The notes under the pieces: model-generated | The model's database searches: none | What the model was told of the DNA's origin: nothing | The model's input: only the letters and a program-made list of their open reading frames with translations | Part shown: positions 17,024-25,978 of the stretch, piece by piece | How the letters are laid out: every line of letters starts with the position of its first letter | Position numbering within the stretch: the stretch's first letter is position 1 | DNA from: Methylophaga sp. UBA3192 | GTDB taxonomy: Bacteria > Pseudomonadota > Gammaproteobacteria > Nitrosococcales > Methylophagaceae | DNA length: 64,000 nucleotides | NCBI GenBank assembly: GCA_002363955.1 | Contig: DEXE01000006.1 | Span: forward strand, 310,001-374,000 | Reading direction: 5' to 3' | Made by a program: the position numbers and the translations under genes

Positions 17024-18433
17024 CTACTCAACAGCTTTGTAACCAAATAACTGCTGTGTTTTGATTTTCTGTGCCACCACGTCAGGCACTAATTTCTCCC
17101 AGCCCATCTGATTGCTGGTGATCATTTTCAGTACATCCGGTGAAAAAATGTGCAGATAATCTTCATTAAACGCTTCAATCTGCTTGATGTGATCACCTTG
17201 TTTCAGATAGTCGTATAGATAGGTTTGTTTTTCATCCACGTTGAGATTGTCGACTTTAAACAGGGTATTGGTCGCCGCATCTTTGTAAGGATAGATATAG
17301 AGTTTGACGTTATTCTTAAACAGCCGGCCAAAGCCTTCCAAAATACCGCCGTGTAATGTTGCGTAATACCGATCGTCAAACAGGTCAATCAAGCTATGCG
17401 CGCCCATTGCCATACCAATTCGACGGTTGGTGTAACGGGATAAATAGGTGGCCAGACGGTAGTATTCAGGATAGTCCGAAATCATCACGGTATGACCGGT
17501 GGCCTCTAACACTTCGGCACGACTGATAAAATCTTCGAGATCGACACTATCATTATCATCCCGCAGGTGATGCATAGTGATTTCCATGATAGAAATAGTA
17601 TCTTCCGGGCCGGAATCATCCTCGGCTTCAAATTGTTTTCTGGCCGCATTCAACATATCAATGTTGACGTGAGTAACAGGCCGGAAACGGCCCCGTTCGA
17701 CTAGTACATTCTTCTTACGCAAATGTTCTGAAGGTTGCAGCACTTTGCCATCTGCCGAAAACATCGCTGCACCGCTCAAGCCAAGCTGAACAAGTCGTAG
17801 ACTGATGACGCGGTTATCAACATGCAGGAAAGCATCACCATGAAAGTCGACCATATCAACTTCAATACGATCAGTAGTCAAATTATCCAGCAGTGATTTC
17901 ACCAGCATGTCCGGGTTTTGGCTGAGATGAAATGCGCCATGAACCAGATTGACACCTAAAATACCCAGGGCTTCCTGTTGCAGCGCGTTTTCATGATCGA
18001 GCATTCTGACATGAATAATGATTTCACTTGGCGCGGCATGAGGTTCAGTTTGAAAACGAATCCCCAACCAGCCATGACATTCGTTGGTGCCATGATAGTT
18101 ACGAGCGGATACTGTGTTAGCAAATGCAAAAAAGGCCGTGTTATCACCACGTTGCTCGCTTAAACAATCCACAATCAAGTTATATTCATGCTCAAGCATG
18201 TCTTCCAGACGCTCACGCGAGACATACCGGGAGGCTTTGCCATAAATATCATCACTGACCTTCATGTCGTAAGCCGAGATGCTTTTAGCAATCGTCCCTG
18301 CTGCACCGCCAACCCGAAAGAACCAGCGAACTACCTCCTGACCCGCACCTATTTCAGCAAATGAACCATAGCGGATAGCATCAAGGTTTACTGCAAGCGC
18401 CTTAGCGCCAGTCGATAAGATTTTATTTTCCAT
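17024..18433 (-). CDS. Large conserved protein of unknown function
   Basis: 469 residues, no signal peptide or membrane helix. The N-terminus ENKILSTGAKALAVNLD then YGSFAEIGAGQEVVRWFFR is a hallmark of a widely conserved family that databases label inconsistently (TonB-dependent receptor, or nicotinate-nucleotide adenylyltransferase). Neither label is supported by anything visible here: there is no beta-barrel, plug or HxGH adenylyltransferase motif near the start. The protein is probably cytoplasmic. The start is placed at the ATG at 18433; a longer frame exists but the conserved N-terminus begins here. It is monocistronic, with REP hairpins on both sides. Confidence 0.8.
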   Translation of the reverse strand: MENKILSTGAKALAVNLDAIRYGSFAEIGAGQEVVRWFFRVGGAAGTIAKSISAYDMKVSDDIYGKASRYVSRERLEDMLEHEYNLIVDCLSEQRGDNTAFFAFANTVSARNYHGTNECHGWLGIRFQTEPHAAPSEIIIHVRMLDHENALQQEALGILGVNLVHGAFHLSQNPDMLVKSLLDNLTTDRIEVDMVDFHGDAFLHVDNRVISLRLVQLGLSGAAMFSADGKVLQPSEHLRKKNVLVERGRFRPVTHVNIDMLNAARKQFEAEDDSGPEDTISIMEITMHHLRDDNDSVDLEDFISRAEVLEATGHTVMISDYPEYYRLATYLSRYTNRRIGMAMGAHSLIDLFDDRYYATLHGGILEGFGRLFKNNVKLYIYPYKDAATNTLFKVDNLNVDEKQTYLYDYLKQGDHIKQIEAFNEDYLHIFSPDVLKMITSNQMGWEKLVPDVVAQKIKTQQLFGYKAVE

Positions 18434-18580
18434 AACCACTCTTAGAGATTGTTGTATTGCGTTTGAAGTGATGCCGCAGTGTTTGTGAGTTAGCAACAAA
18501 GTTGATGTGTTTCGATTGTAACGCCTTTGGGCATGAACACAAATTAGGCTTTGGCGAGCAATCGATGAATTTAATTAGCA

Positions 18581-18607
18581 GGTTGTGCTGAGACACCAAG
18601 CCCAACA
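18581..18607. repeat. Degenerate REP element beside the first RAYT gene
   Basis: GGTTGTGCTGAGACACCAAG followed by CCCAAC has the same order as the better REP copies at 42211 and 43127 (GTTGGGCT, GAGGCACGA, AGCCCAAC, read in inverse orientation), with a few changes. It lies about 50 bases beyond the stop of the RAYT gene and upstream of the 17024-18433 gene. Confidence 0.55.
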
Positions 18608-18654
18608 ACTCAATGTTCCCCTATATTGGTAAAAATCATCGTTTCACCAACACT

Positions 18655-19140
18655 CTAATCAATTGAAATGATATTTTTCTCAATAAACCGATGAATGCTG
18701 GAATAAGGCCGATCAACTGCTTTATCCACATAACTATGTTTCACCGGATTGTAATGAAAGTAATCAACATGTCTTTGATAATCCAAATCATCACGGATTA
18801 AATGTTCCCAATAACGGCGCTGCCAGATGCCGCGTTCAGATTTTTGTTTTCGTGAATTATTGATTAGCTCGGTAGAGGGAAGGCCGCGAGAAAAATGTGA
18901 TTTGATTAAACGCCAACGTGTGGCGAAATCGGCGTCATTTTCAGGGAGTGTCCAGATAGTATGCAGATGATCGGGTAACACCACGATCGCATCAATATCA
19001 AAAGGGTGGGTGAGTTTAACTCTGCAAAATGCAGTTTTAAGCAGATCAATATGATCAGTAAATAATGATTTATCTCGTTCCAGCAGATTAACTGTAAAGA
19101 AATACTTACCACCGGCAACAAAAGCCCGTCGATATTGCAT
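18655..19140 (-). mobile_element. REP-associated tyrosine transposase (RAYT), copy 1
   Basis: 161 residues, Y1/IS200-type single-strand transposase of the RAYT class, which is thought to move or maintain REP sequences. The HUH motif is in VVLPDHLHTIWTLP and the catalytic tyrosine lies in QRHVDYFHYNPVKH. The RGIWQRRYWEHLIRDD block is typical. The start is the ATG at 19140, preceded by GGTGA; a TTG one codon upstream is less likely. The gene ends normally in TAG after FIEKNIISID. Immediately upstream (19183-19268) is a pair of inverted REP elements, the expected partner of a RAYT. A close relative on the same strand lies at 41524-42102. Confidence 0.93.
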
Positions 19141-19182
19141 CAATCACCATCCATGTGATTATAAAAATAAATAAATGTAGGG

Positions 19183-19268
19183 TAGGTTGGGCAGAGCTTG
19201 CGAAACCCAACGATTCGATAATGTTATGTCATTTATAAATTGTTGGGCTTCGTTCTTCAGCCCAACCT
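19183..19268. repeat. BIME: two inverted REP elements upstream of RAYT 1
   Basis: The first REP (19183-19211) starts TAGGTTGGGC and ends ACCCAAC; the second, inverted, REP (19242-19268) starts GTTGGGCTTCG and ends CAGCCCAACC. Each folds into its own hairpin and the two are about 30 bases apart. The spacer contains TTATGTCATTTATAAA, part of which also occurs in the unit beside RAYT 2. This is a bacterial interspersed mosaic element, between the RAYT and the serine hydrolase gene. Confidence 0.88.
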
Positions 19269-19277
19269 GAGATCCTA

Positions 19278-20285
19278 TCATCCGCCATTTTCGATAGTCT
19301 CGATAATGCTCTCAAGCAACTGCTCCAAGTCACCAAAGTGACCATCACTGCGGGCCGGAAGAGTGGGGTCAGAGATTATAACAATCGATAACTGCAGTTC
19401 TGGAACAAGAACCAGCATCTGACCACCATATCCCCGAGCATAAACTGCTTGTTGACCCGCATATTCCGTCAGGAACCAGCCATAACCATACAGATCATTT
19501 GAAAAGGGTGACCGACCACGAGGCTGCCAGGACGTTTTAAGCCAATTTGGGCTGACCACATCCTGACCATCAATTTTTCCACCATTTAGTACCATGTCGC
19601 CAATTCTAGCCAGTCCAAGCGGACTCATTGTCATCTCGTTACCGCCCATGTAACGCCCTTGCGGATCGGCAACCCAGGGTGGAATAACAATATCAAGCGG
19701 ATTCCCCAACCAGTCTTGTGCCAGACGATGCAGGCTGTACCCGGAGGCTTGTGTGAGTGCCGCCCCAAGAATATGCCAGTCGCCGGTGGAGTAGCTGAAT
19801 TGGCCACCAACCTTATTCACTAAGGGACTATTCAGAGCAAAGTCGACCCAGTTGTTGCTGTTGACCCATGGCCCATAATTCCGGCCTGATGTGCTCTTCA
19901 GCCCGCTCTGCATAGTTAATAAATGGTCGATAGTCAGCTTGTCCCGATCATCCCCAAAATTATCTTTTCCAAGAAGCGGCAATACACGTTGATCCGGTCC
20001 TTCTATGATGCTTCGGTCTATGGCGATCCCCGTCAGCAGGGCCAAAATGGTCTTTGAAACCGACTTGATATTAACAGGCGTATTGAGAGCAGCACCACGA
20101 AAAGCATTAGCGAATACTCGTTCACCATTTTGATGTATCACCAACGAATGAAGCTGTTCGAGACTTTTCGCCTTTACTGTAATTGGTTTCAAATCAGGCT
20201 TTGCCAGGGCGGTCCCATTCGTCAGGGCCATGGTTAGTAGTGCTGTGCTGGTGACTAGAATTTTTCGTAGGGAGATTTTTGGCAA
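19278..20285 (-). CDS. Exported serine hydrolase, class C beta-lactamase-like
   Basis: 335 residues. A Sec signal peptide is clear (MPKISLRKILVTSTALLTMA, cleavage after about residue 28, ALAK). The catalytic SxxK motif is SVSK in NIKSVSKTILALL; the second motif reads YSTGD where penicillin-binding proteins have YxN; a GYGG segment stands where KTG/HxG is expected. This pattern fits the esterase/DD-peptidase-like branch (EstB type) more than true AmpC. The start appears to be TTG at 20285, seven bases after AGGA; the first in-frame ATG would remove most of the signal peptide. It is monocistronic and periplasmic; the substrate is unknown. Confidence 0.85.
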   Translation of the reverse strand: MPKISLRKILVTSTALLTMALTNGTALAKPDLKPITVKAKSLEQLHSLVIHQNGERVFANAFRGAALNTPVNIKSVSKTILALLTGIAIDRSIIEGPDQRVLPLLGKDNFGDDRDKLTIDHLLTMQSGLKSTSGRNYGPWVNSNNWVDFALNSPLVNKVGGQFSYSTGDWHILGAALTQASGYSLHRLAQDWLGNPLDIVIPPWVADPQGRYMGGNEMTMSPLGLARIGDMVLNGGKIDGQDVVSPNWLKTSWQPRGRSPFSNDLYGYGWFLTEYAGQQAVYARGYGGQMLVLVPELQLSIVIISDPTLPARSDGHFGDLEQLLESIIETIENGG

Positions 20286-20555
20286 GAGACAATCCTATTT
20301 GGTTTTGATAACAGTCAATCATTCAGTAGGACTACTCATTCATCTAATAATTTAGCTTAACCCAAAAAAAATAAATGAAACGCTGCTAATACTTGAGACA
20401 CTAATCAGCCGTTTTGAAAATCCACTTTAAACGCCAACGTCGATAGTTTTTTATTGAAACGATGAAGCCTTTTGGTGTTGTAAAACATTTCAATGTCGTC
20501 ATTACTCCTGCACATCACATCATAGGTCTTTGTTTATTTCGACCCTCTTTTATCC
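20286..20555. other. Non-coding stretch upstream of the oxidoreductase cluster
   Basis: About 270 bases between the serine hydrolase start and the conserved 68-base upstream box. It should hold the promoter of the hydrolase (leftward). I see no gene, repeat or strong hairpin. A stretch near 20337-20360 (TTCATCTAATAAT, then TTTAGCTTAA) loosely resembles part of the 68-base box but is too degenerate to count. Confidence 0.4.
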
Positions 20556-20623
20556 ATCACACAATCATACAAAACTCGCACGTTCATCCAATAACAAGAG
20601 GTGATGTTTAGTTAAGGTAAGTG
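20556..20623 (+). promoter_or_regulatory. Conserved 68-bp upstream box, copy 1
   Basis: This 68-base segment aligns without gaps to 24905-24972 with 55 of 68 matches counted by eye. Conserved blocks are ATCACACAA, CATACAAAA, TTCATCCAATAA, GTTTAG and TAAGGT. It ends 56 bases before the start of the first oxidoreductase gene. TTCATC and TTTAGT, 18 bases apart, could be the -35 and -10 elements, with the upstream blocks as activator sites. The best guess for the binding protein is one of the cluster's own regulators (NarL-type at 29840, AraC-type at 31835 or LysR-type at 30545); this is inference. Confidence 0.75.
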
Positions 20624-20679
20624 ACAGTCTCTGTGTTATTCAACACATAATTTCGTTATATCGAAAAAAGGAATATTCA

Positions 20680-21651
20680 ATGAAAGCAGTAATATTGAAA
20701 TCATTTGGCGGCCCTGAAAGCTTTGAGCTGCAGGATGTGGCAGTACCTGAAGTGGGTATCGGCGAACTGCTGGTGCGCGTAATGGCTACCGCTATCAATC
20801 CTCTCGACTTCCAGATTCGCCGGGGTGATTATCCGGAATATGTTCCTCTTCCTGCCATTACCGGACATGACGTCTCCGGGGTAGTCGAAAAGGTGGGCCC
20901 TGGGGTAACTGACTTTAAAGTGGGCGACGAGGTGTTCTACACGCCCCAAATCTTTGGCCCAAAAGGTGGCTCTTATGCTGAGTACAATGTCGTGCCGGAA
21001 TCATTGGTGACTCACAAGCCTGCGAACCTGTCACACGAAGAAGCGGCTTCCACTACGCTGGTCGGCGGAACAGCCTGGGAAGCCCTCGTATCGCGGGCAA
21101 AATTGAATCCGGCCGAGTCCATCCTGATTCACGGAGGAGCGGGCGGCGTAGGTTCCATTGCGATTCAACTGGCAAAAACGATGGGTGCAATTGTCTACAC
21201 GACTTGCCGGGGCAGTGACCAGGAGTTTGTACGCGAGTTGGGCGCAGACCATGCCATTGATTACACCAGCAAAAACTACATAGAGGAAATCGCCAGCCTG
21301 ACGGGCAACAAAGGTGTAAATGTGGTGTTCGACACAATTGGAGGGCAGACGCTGAGTCAGTCACCTAATGTACTCAGTGACGCCGGCCGAGTTGTATCCA
21401 TTGTCGATCTGGCCACCCCACAGAACCTCATTGCAGCCTGGGGCGTAAATGCAGAGTACCACTTTGTATTTACTCGCCAAAACCGGGGCAAATTACAGGC
21501 TCTCAAGACATTATTGGAAAGCGGCCAGATCCGCCCGATTATTGGTGCCAAGTTCTCTCTTGCACAAATCCCAGAAGCGCACACCGCTTTGGAGCGAGGA
21601 GAGGTCAATGGCAAGCGGCTTCAAGGAAAAGTGGTCATTTCAGTCTCTTGA
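20680..21651 (+). CDS. NADPH:quinone reductase-like medium-chain oxidoreductase
   Basis: 323 residues, zinc-independent quinone oxidoreductase branch of the medium-chain dehydrogenases. The GroES-like half begins [20 protein letters not shown] and continues with [13 protein letters not shown] and [14 protein letters not shown]. The nucleotide fold has the motif [16 protein letters not shown]. No catalytic or structural zinc cysteines are seen. The enzyme probably reduces quinones or alpha,beta-unsaturated carbonyls with NADPH. AAGGA precedes the ATG by 7 bases. It is first in a run of five same-strand genes and lies behind the 68-base box shared with the ycaC gene. Confidence 0.9.
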   Translation: MKAVILKSFGGPESFELQDVAVPEVGIGELLVRVMATAINPLDFQIRRGDYPEYVPLPAITGHDVSGVVEKVGPGVTDFKVGDEVFYTPQIFGPKGGSYAEYNVVPESLVTHKPANLSHEEAASTTLVGGTAWEALVSRAKLNPAESILIHGGAGGVGSIAIQLAKTMGAIVYTTCRGSDQEFVRELGADHAIDYTSKNYIEEIASLTGNKGVNVVFDTIGGQTLSQSPNVLSDAGRVVSIVDLATPQNLIAAWGVNAEYHFVFTRQNRGKLQALKTLLESGQIRPIIGAKFSLAQIPEAHTALERGEVNGKRLQGKVVISVS

Positions 21652-21703
21652 TCAAAATACGCCCTGCTAGTTTCACCTTTAGGGTCAACTGAGCATATTC
21701 ATT

Positions 21704-22669
21704 ATGACAATCGAACACGATTTCTCTGAACATCCCGGATTTCGCCGAACCTTCCGGAAAGGCCATCTCACTCTGGGGATCTTTTTTCCTATAGAAGCAT
21801 TTTCTGGGGATCTGCCAAAAATGCAAAATCAGCTGGAACTGGCTCGTGTTGCAGATGAGGCGGGTTACGCTGCTCTCTGGACACGTGATGTTCCGGTTCG
21901 TGACCCATATTTTGGTGATGTAGGCCAGATCTATGATGCCTGGGTCTTCACTGCTTATGTTGCTGCGGTAACCCACCGTATTGCAATAGGCACGGGTTCA
22001 GTGATTCTGCCACTGCGGGCAGCGGTGGACCTTGCTAAGGCGAGCGCTTCCGTTGACGTTCTTTCGGGGGGAAGGTTTCTGTTCGGCGTGGCATCCGGCG
22101 ACCGTCCAGTCGAGTTTTCTCTATACGGATATGAACACGCCATAAGAGGGGAGGACTTTCGCACTCGACTGACGGATATTCGAGGACTGTACCTGAACGA
22201 AGGACCTATTGAGGACATTCGAAACACCTTGGATTATCCTCTTGAACTCCTGCCCAAGCCAAGCGTTGGTTCCAGCGTGCCTATTCTAATTACAGGTTTC
22301 GCTCAACAGAACCTAGACTGGTTGGCCAAAAACGCAGACGGTTGGATGACGTATCACCGAAACCCGCCAGAGCAAAAGATGATTGTGAATCAATGGAATG
22401 AGGCTGTCGATAGCACAAGGGAAGGGCGGATAAAACCAGTCATGCAGTCTCTCTATTTGGATCTCACCAGCGATCCGAATGCAGCAGCTACTCCTATTCA
22501 CCTTGGCTATAGAGTTGGACGTAACCGCCTGAAGGAACTTCTGGCCCTGCTCAGATTAGCGGGTATCGCACATGTCGCACTCAACCTAAAGTATGGCTCA
22601 AGACCCGCTTTAGAGGTGATTGAAGAGATTACAGAGCATGTGCTGCCACATTTTCCCTCACATGAATAA
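21704..22669 (+). CDS. Luciferase-type (LLM) flavin-dependent oxidoreductase, BA3436-like
   Basis: 321 residues, bacterial luciferase-like TIM-barrel flavoenzyme. Recognisable segments are the N-terminal FRRTFRKGHLTLGIFFPIEA, then YAALWTRDVPVRDPYFGDVG and SGGRFLFGVASGDRPVEF, which are typical of the family once called luciferase-type oxidoreductase BA3436. These enzymes use reduced FMN for monooxygenation or hydride transfer; the substrate is unknown. It starts 52 bases after the quinone reductase gene with only a weak binding site. The neighbouring reductases could act on the same compound. Confidence 0.9.
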   Translation: MTIEHDFSEHPGFRRTFRKGHLTLGIFFPIEAFSGDLPKMQNQLELARVADEAGYAALWTRDVPVRDPYFGDVGQIYDAWVFTAYVAAVTHRIAIGTGSVILPLRAAVDLAKASASVDVLSGGRFLFGVASGDRPVEFSLYGYEHAIRGEDFRTRLTDIRGLYLNEGPIEDIRNTLDYPLELLPKPSVGSSVPILITGFAQQNLDWLAKNADGWMTYHRNPPEQKMIVNQWNEAVDSTREGRIKPVMQSLYLDLTSDPNAAATPIHLGYRVGRNRLKELLALLRLAGIAHVALNLKYGSRPALEVIEEITEHVLPHFPSHE

Positions 22670-22685
22670 AGTAAAGGACCATAGG

Positions 22686-23696
22686 ATGAAATCAATCACG
22701 GCGATCTATGAAGTAGGCGAAAATGCCACCCGTCTTATCGAGATTGATGTCCCGATGCCCACACTCGGTCCGCGAGATGTATTGGTGCAGGTAAAGGCGG
22801 TAGCTGCAAACCCTGTGGACTACAAAGTCAGGGATGGCATGGCTACAGGTGACAAACGAATCCTTGGCTGGGATGCCGCCGGGGTGATACACAGCGTCGG
22901 AGATAACGTGCAGAGCTTCAAACCAGGCGACAAAGTCTGGTACGCCGGAAACATTTCGAGAGACGGCGCCTATGCCGCATTCCAGGCAGTTGATGAACGA
23001 ATCATCAGTCATATGCCTTCAAGCCTTGGCTATGAGGAAGCAGCAGCACTTCCACTGTCCAGCATCACTGCCTGGGAGATTTTATTTGACCGACTTAAGG
23101 TCCAGTTAGCGCCGCCAACACAGCAGAAATCAATTCTGATCATTGGAGCCGGTGGAGGCGTTGGATCAATCCTGACGCAGCTTGCCGCCAAGGTCGCCAA
23201 TCTAAAGGTGATTGCCACGGCATCTCGACCAGAAAGTGCTCAATGGGCGCGTTCCATGGGGGCTCACCACGTCATTGATCCCCGCGCCGACTGGCGTGAG
23301 CAACTCAACAAGGTGAACGTGCACTCGGTCGACTACATCGCGAGCTTGACGGCCAGTGGAGAGCATCTTGCTAAAAGCGCTGACATCTTAACTCCTCAGG
23401 GTGCATTCTGTTTAATTGATGATCCTGAACAATTGGATATCCGGGGATTCAAACGCAAGAGTATCTCAATTCACTGGGAACTGATGTTCACCCGATCCCT
23501 GTTTGAAACAGATGACATGAACGAGCAAGGGCGCTTGCTTCAACGCGTTGCAGAGCTAATAGATGACGGGGTTTTGCAGAGCACAGTGAACGGGCCAGTA
23601 CGCAGTCTCAATGTTGAAACTCTGGAAGCTACGCATAAGGAGTTTCGTGCAGGAACGGCGGTGGGAAAAAGGGTGTTCAGTGTTTCACTGAGCTGA
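22686..23696 (+). CDS. Zinc-type alcohol dehydrogenase-like oxidoreductase
   Basis: 336 residues, medium-chain dehydrogenase family, of the zinc-binding alcohol dehydrogenase group close to quinone reductases. Motifs: NPVDYKVRDGMA, GWDAAGVIHSVGDNV, GDKVWYAG, and the cofactor motif IIGAGGGVGSILTQLAAK. The start is placed at the ATG at 22686, six bases after AAGGA. A longer frame starts at 22620 but overlaps the upstream gene and lacks the family N-terminus (MKSITAIYEV). It is separated by 16 bases from the luciferase-type gene, so they are co-transcribed. It probably reduces a carbonyl or quinone. It is the second enzyme of its superfamily in the same operon. Confidence 0.9.
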   Translation: MKSITAIYEVGENATRLIEIDVPMPTLGPRDVLVQVKAVAANPVDYKVRDGMATGDKRILGWDAAGVIHSVGDNVQSFKPGDKVWYAGNISRDGAYAAFQAVDERIISHMPSSLGYEEAAALPLSSITAWEILFDRLKVQLAPPTQQKSILIIGAGGGVGSILTQLAAKVANLKVIATASRPESAQWARSMGAHHVIDPRADWREQLNKVNVHSVDYIASLTASGEHLAKSADILTPQGAFCLIDDPEQLDIRGFKRKSISIHWELMFTRSLFETDDMNEQGRLLQRVAELIDDGVLQSTVNGPVRSLNVETLEATHKEFRAGTAVGKRVFSVSLS

Positions 23697-23735
23697 AAAC
23701 AGGCAACCACCAAACCCTATACGAGGGAGAACGCT

Positions 23736-24080
23736 ATGCCGACGACCGAACAAGTTCTTGCCAGTCATGAAGCCGCTTTGGGTGAGCAGAATGCCGAAAA
23801 AGTATCAACCCACTATGCCAAAGACGCCGTGGTCGTGGTGAATGGCGACACTTATCGTGGACCGAAAGAGATCGCGGAGATGTATGCCAGGTTGTTGAAT
23901 GATCTCCCCGACGCAACATGGCGCACTGACGTGGCTGTGATCCACGAAGATTTGGCTTATGTGGAATGGGCATGTGAGTCTGGCAGGTCAAAGGTCGAAT
24001 TTGGAACTGATACGTTCATAGTGACCAATGGCTTCATCACGCGTCAGACAGCAAGCTTCTCGATCGTTTTGAATCAGTAA
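23736..24080 (+). CDS. SnoaL/NTF2-like protein
   Basis: 114 residues. The pattern fits the small NTF2-like/SnoaL fold: N-terminal helix [21 protein letters not shown], then [42 protein letters not shown] and a C-terminal strand. This fold forms a cone-shaped pocket used by polyketide cyclases, epoxide hydrolases and many proteins of unknown role. GAGGGAG precedes the ATG at good spacing. It lies 40 bases after the alcohol dehydrogenase gene and 73 bases before wrbA, so it is part of the electrophile/quinone operon and may handle the same small molecule. Confidence 0.8.
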   Translation: MPTTEQVLASHEAALGEQNAEKVSTHYAKDAVVVVNGDTYRGPKEIAEMYARLLNDLPDATWRTDVAVIHEDLAYVEWACESGRSKVEFGTDTFIVTNGFITRQTASFSIVLNQ

Positions 24081-24153
24081 ACACATTGCGCTCATCGCCC
24101 GAAGGACGGGCAAAGCAAACGAAAAACACTTTTCATCTAAAGAGGAAGCGAAA

Positions 24154-24753
24154 ATGACAAAGGTAATTGTTCTCTATTACTCCATGTATGGTCATATCGA
24201 AACCATGGCGAACAAAGTTGCTGAGGGCGCTCGTAGCGTCGATGGCGTAGAGGTCACTGTGAAACGTGTCCCTGAAACCATGGATAACGAAGCCTTCAAG
24301 GCAGCAGGTGGAAAGGTCGACCAGGACGCATCAGTGGCGACGCCAGCAGAGCTGAGTGACTATGATGCCATCATCGTCGGTACGCCAACCCGCTTCGGCA
24401 ATATGTCAGGGCAAATGCGTACCTTCTTCGATCAGACTGGCGGTCTTTGGGCCAAGGGAAGCCTGGCAGGTAAAGTAGCGAGCGTGTTCACCTCAACCGG
24501 GACAACGGGCGGTCAGGAAATGACCATTACCTCTACCTGGACCACATTGGCGCACCACGGCATGGTTATTGTACCGATCGGCTACACCACGCCCGCGCTA
24601 TTTGATATCTCGAAGGTGAGTGGCGGTACGCCTTATGGTGCATCGACCATTGCGGGCGCTGATAGCTCTCGGCAACCTGATGATCGTGAGCTGGAGATTG
24701 CCCGCCACCAGGGCGAATATGTCGCCACCATTGCGGTTAAACTCAAAAGCTAG
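24154..24753 (+). CDS. wrbA: NAD(P)H:quinone oxidoreductase WrbA
   Basis: 199 residues, against 198 for E. coli WrbA. The tetrameric flavodoxin-like flavoprotein reduces quinones to hydroquinones in a two-electron step, avoiding semiquinone radicals. The FMN loop is [12 protein letters not shown]; further signatures are [36 protein letters not shown] and the C-terminal [26 protein letters not shown] precedes the ATG. It is the last gene of the first unit of the redox cluster, fitting a detoxification role for the whole operon. Confidence 0.94.
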   Translation: MTKVIVLYYSMYGHIETMANKVAEGARSVDGVEVTVKRVPETMDNEAFKAAGGKVDQDASVATPAELSDYDAIIVGTPTRFGNMSGQMRTFFDQTGGLWAKGSLAGKVASVFTSTGTTGGQEMTITSTWTTLAHHGMVIVPIGYTTPALFDISKVSGGTPYGASTIAGADSSRQPDDRELEIARHQGEYVATIAVKLKS

Positions 24754-24904
24754 ATGTTCAATTCGCTTTCGCTGGAACGAAATAGAATCTTAAGCGACTT
24801 TCTATTTGCGTTTTACGAATTAATGTTCTTGCCAAGCCAATCGGTTTAAGCACTTGTTCGAAAGATTATGGGTAGTTGTACTACGCTACCCTAAACTTTC
24901 GATA
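24754..24904. other. Space between wrbA and the second conserved box
   Basis: 150 bases with no gene. Inverted AAAGATTATGGG/CTACCCTAAACTTTC segments at about 24861-24900 may be a weak terminator-like fold for the wrbA operon, without a T-run. Nothing else is seen. Confidence 0.35.
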
Positions 24905-24972
24905 ATCACACAACCATACAAAAATCTCATTTTCATCCAATAATCAGCGGCGGTGTTTAGCTAAGGTGGGTG
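24905..24972 (+). promoter_or_regulatory. Conserved 68-bp upstream box, copy 2
   Basis: Gap-free partner of the box at 20556-20623 (55 of 68 matches by eye). It ends about 170 bases before the ycaC-like gene, so the transcript leader would be longer than at copy 1. The bases after it are unrelated to those after copy 1, so it is a discrete regulatory element and not a larger duplication. Its presence upstream of two separate transcription units suggests a common regulator. Confidence 0.75.
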
Positions 24973-25142
24973 CATTAGAGTTTCACGATAACTGAGACTT
25001 AATTTAGGGTGTGATTCAGAGCTCGAAATGAATTCTTACACCATCCGCAACATTCAGCATGCACGGTATTCAATTTGGTATTTCATAAGATTGGGTACTT
25101 CTGGTCGGAAAACTCAACCAGTAACTTTAAAGGGAAATGACG

Positions 25143-25763
25143 ATGGCTTTTCAATATAAACGTTTGGATAAAAACGACGTAGCCCTGCTGATGGTAGATC
25201 ATCAGGCTGGACTACTTACTTTGGTGCGAGATTTCTCCCCTGATGAGTTCAAGAACAACGTTCTGGCTTTGGCAGACATCGCCAAGTTCTTCAATATTCC
25301 AACCATACTAACCACCAGCTTCGAAGATGGCCCCAATGGTCCCATGGTTCCGGAGATCAAAGCGGCATTTCCTGATGCGCCTTATTTTGCTCGTCCCGGC
25401 CAGATAAACGCTTGGGACAACGAAGACTTCGTAAATGCGGTAAAAGCCACGGGTAAGAAACAGTTGCTCATCGCAGGCATTGTCACAGAGGTTTGCGTGG
25501 CGTTTCCAACGCTATCAGCAATTGAAGAAGGTTTTGATGTGTTTGTTGTCACTGACGCGTCGGGTACTCACAGCCAAGTAACACGGGATGGTGCATGGAG
25601 CAGAATGCAGGCTGCCGGCGCTCAACTTGTTAACTGGTTTGCTGTAGCAGGGGAATTACATCGTGATTGGCGCAACGATATTGAGGGCTTTGGTGGAATT
25701 CTCGCTAGCCATGTCCCCCATTACGCTAATTTGATGCAGAGCTTCGACTCACAACAGAAATAA
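25143..25763 (+). CDS. ycaC: YcaC-family cysteine hydrolase (isochorismatase superfamily)
   Basis: 206 residues, very close to E. coli YcaC (208) along its length. Asp19 is in MVDHQAG and the nucleophilic Cys118 in TEVCVAFPTLSA; the segments RPGQINAWDNEDF and HRDWRNDIEG are hallmark YcaC sequence. YcaC is an octameric cysteine hydrolase whose substrate is unknown. The start is the ATG at 25143, eight bases after AGGG; an ATG six bases upstream (25137) is only two bases from that site. It stands behind the second 68-base box and is followed 215 bases later by the alpha/beta hydrolase gene. Confidence 0.92.
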   Translation: MAFQYKRLDKNDVALLMVDHQAGLLTLVRDFSPDEFKNNVLALADIAKFFNIPTILTTSFEDGPNGPMVPEIKAAFPDAPYFARPGQINAWDNEDFVNAVKATGKKQLLIAGIVTEVCVAFPTLSAIEEGFDVFVVTDASGTHSQVTRDGAWSRMQAAGAQLVNWFAVAGELHRDWRNDIEGFGGILASHVPHYANLMQSFDSQQK

Positions 25764-25978
25764 CTTCCTGAGTACGTTAATGGTGAGCATACCGCCCAAC
25801 CTCTTTGAGGTTCCTATCTTGGCGTCCAATACTTGTGAACATGCCTGGGCTGGAGCCATCTGAGTATCACCAAGGCAGAGCGGCGTATCGAATCAACTGC
25901 GAGACGTTAGCAGCAATAGAATTGGAGATTGAGATAAATCGCTATCAGATGCATGTAGGGCGGGACTGATTTCAGATC

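Noticed and set aside
17024..18433. TonB-dependent receptor or nicotinate-nucleotide adenylyltransferase
   Set aside because: Both labels are attached to this family in databases, but no signal peptide, plug, barrel or adenylyltransferase motif is visible.
19183..19268. CRISPR-like array
   Set aside because: The repeats are inverted pairs with hairpin arms beside a RAYT gene, not direct repeats with unique spacers of equal length.
20337..20360. Third copy of the 68-base upstream box
   Set aside because: Only scattered matches (TTCATC, AATAAT, TTTAGCT) in changed spacing; too weak to separate from chance in AT-rich DNA.
25798..25812. Terminator after ycaC
   Set aside because: AACCTC/GAGGTT with a three-base loop has a short stem and no T-run, so it was not called.
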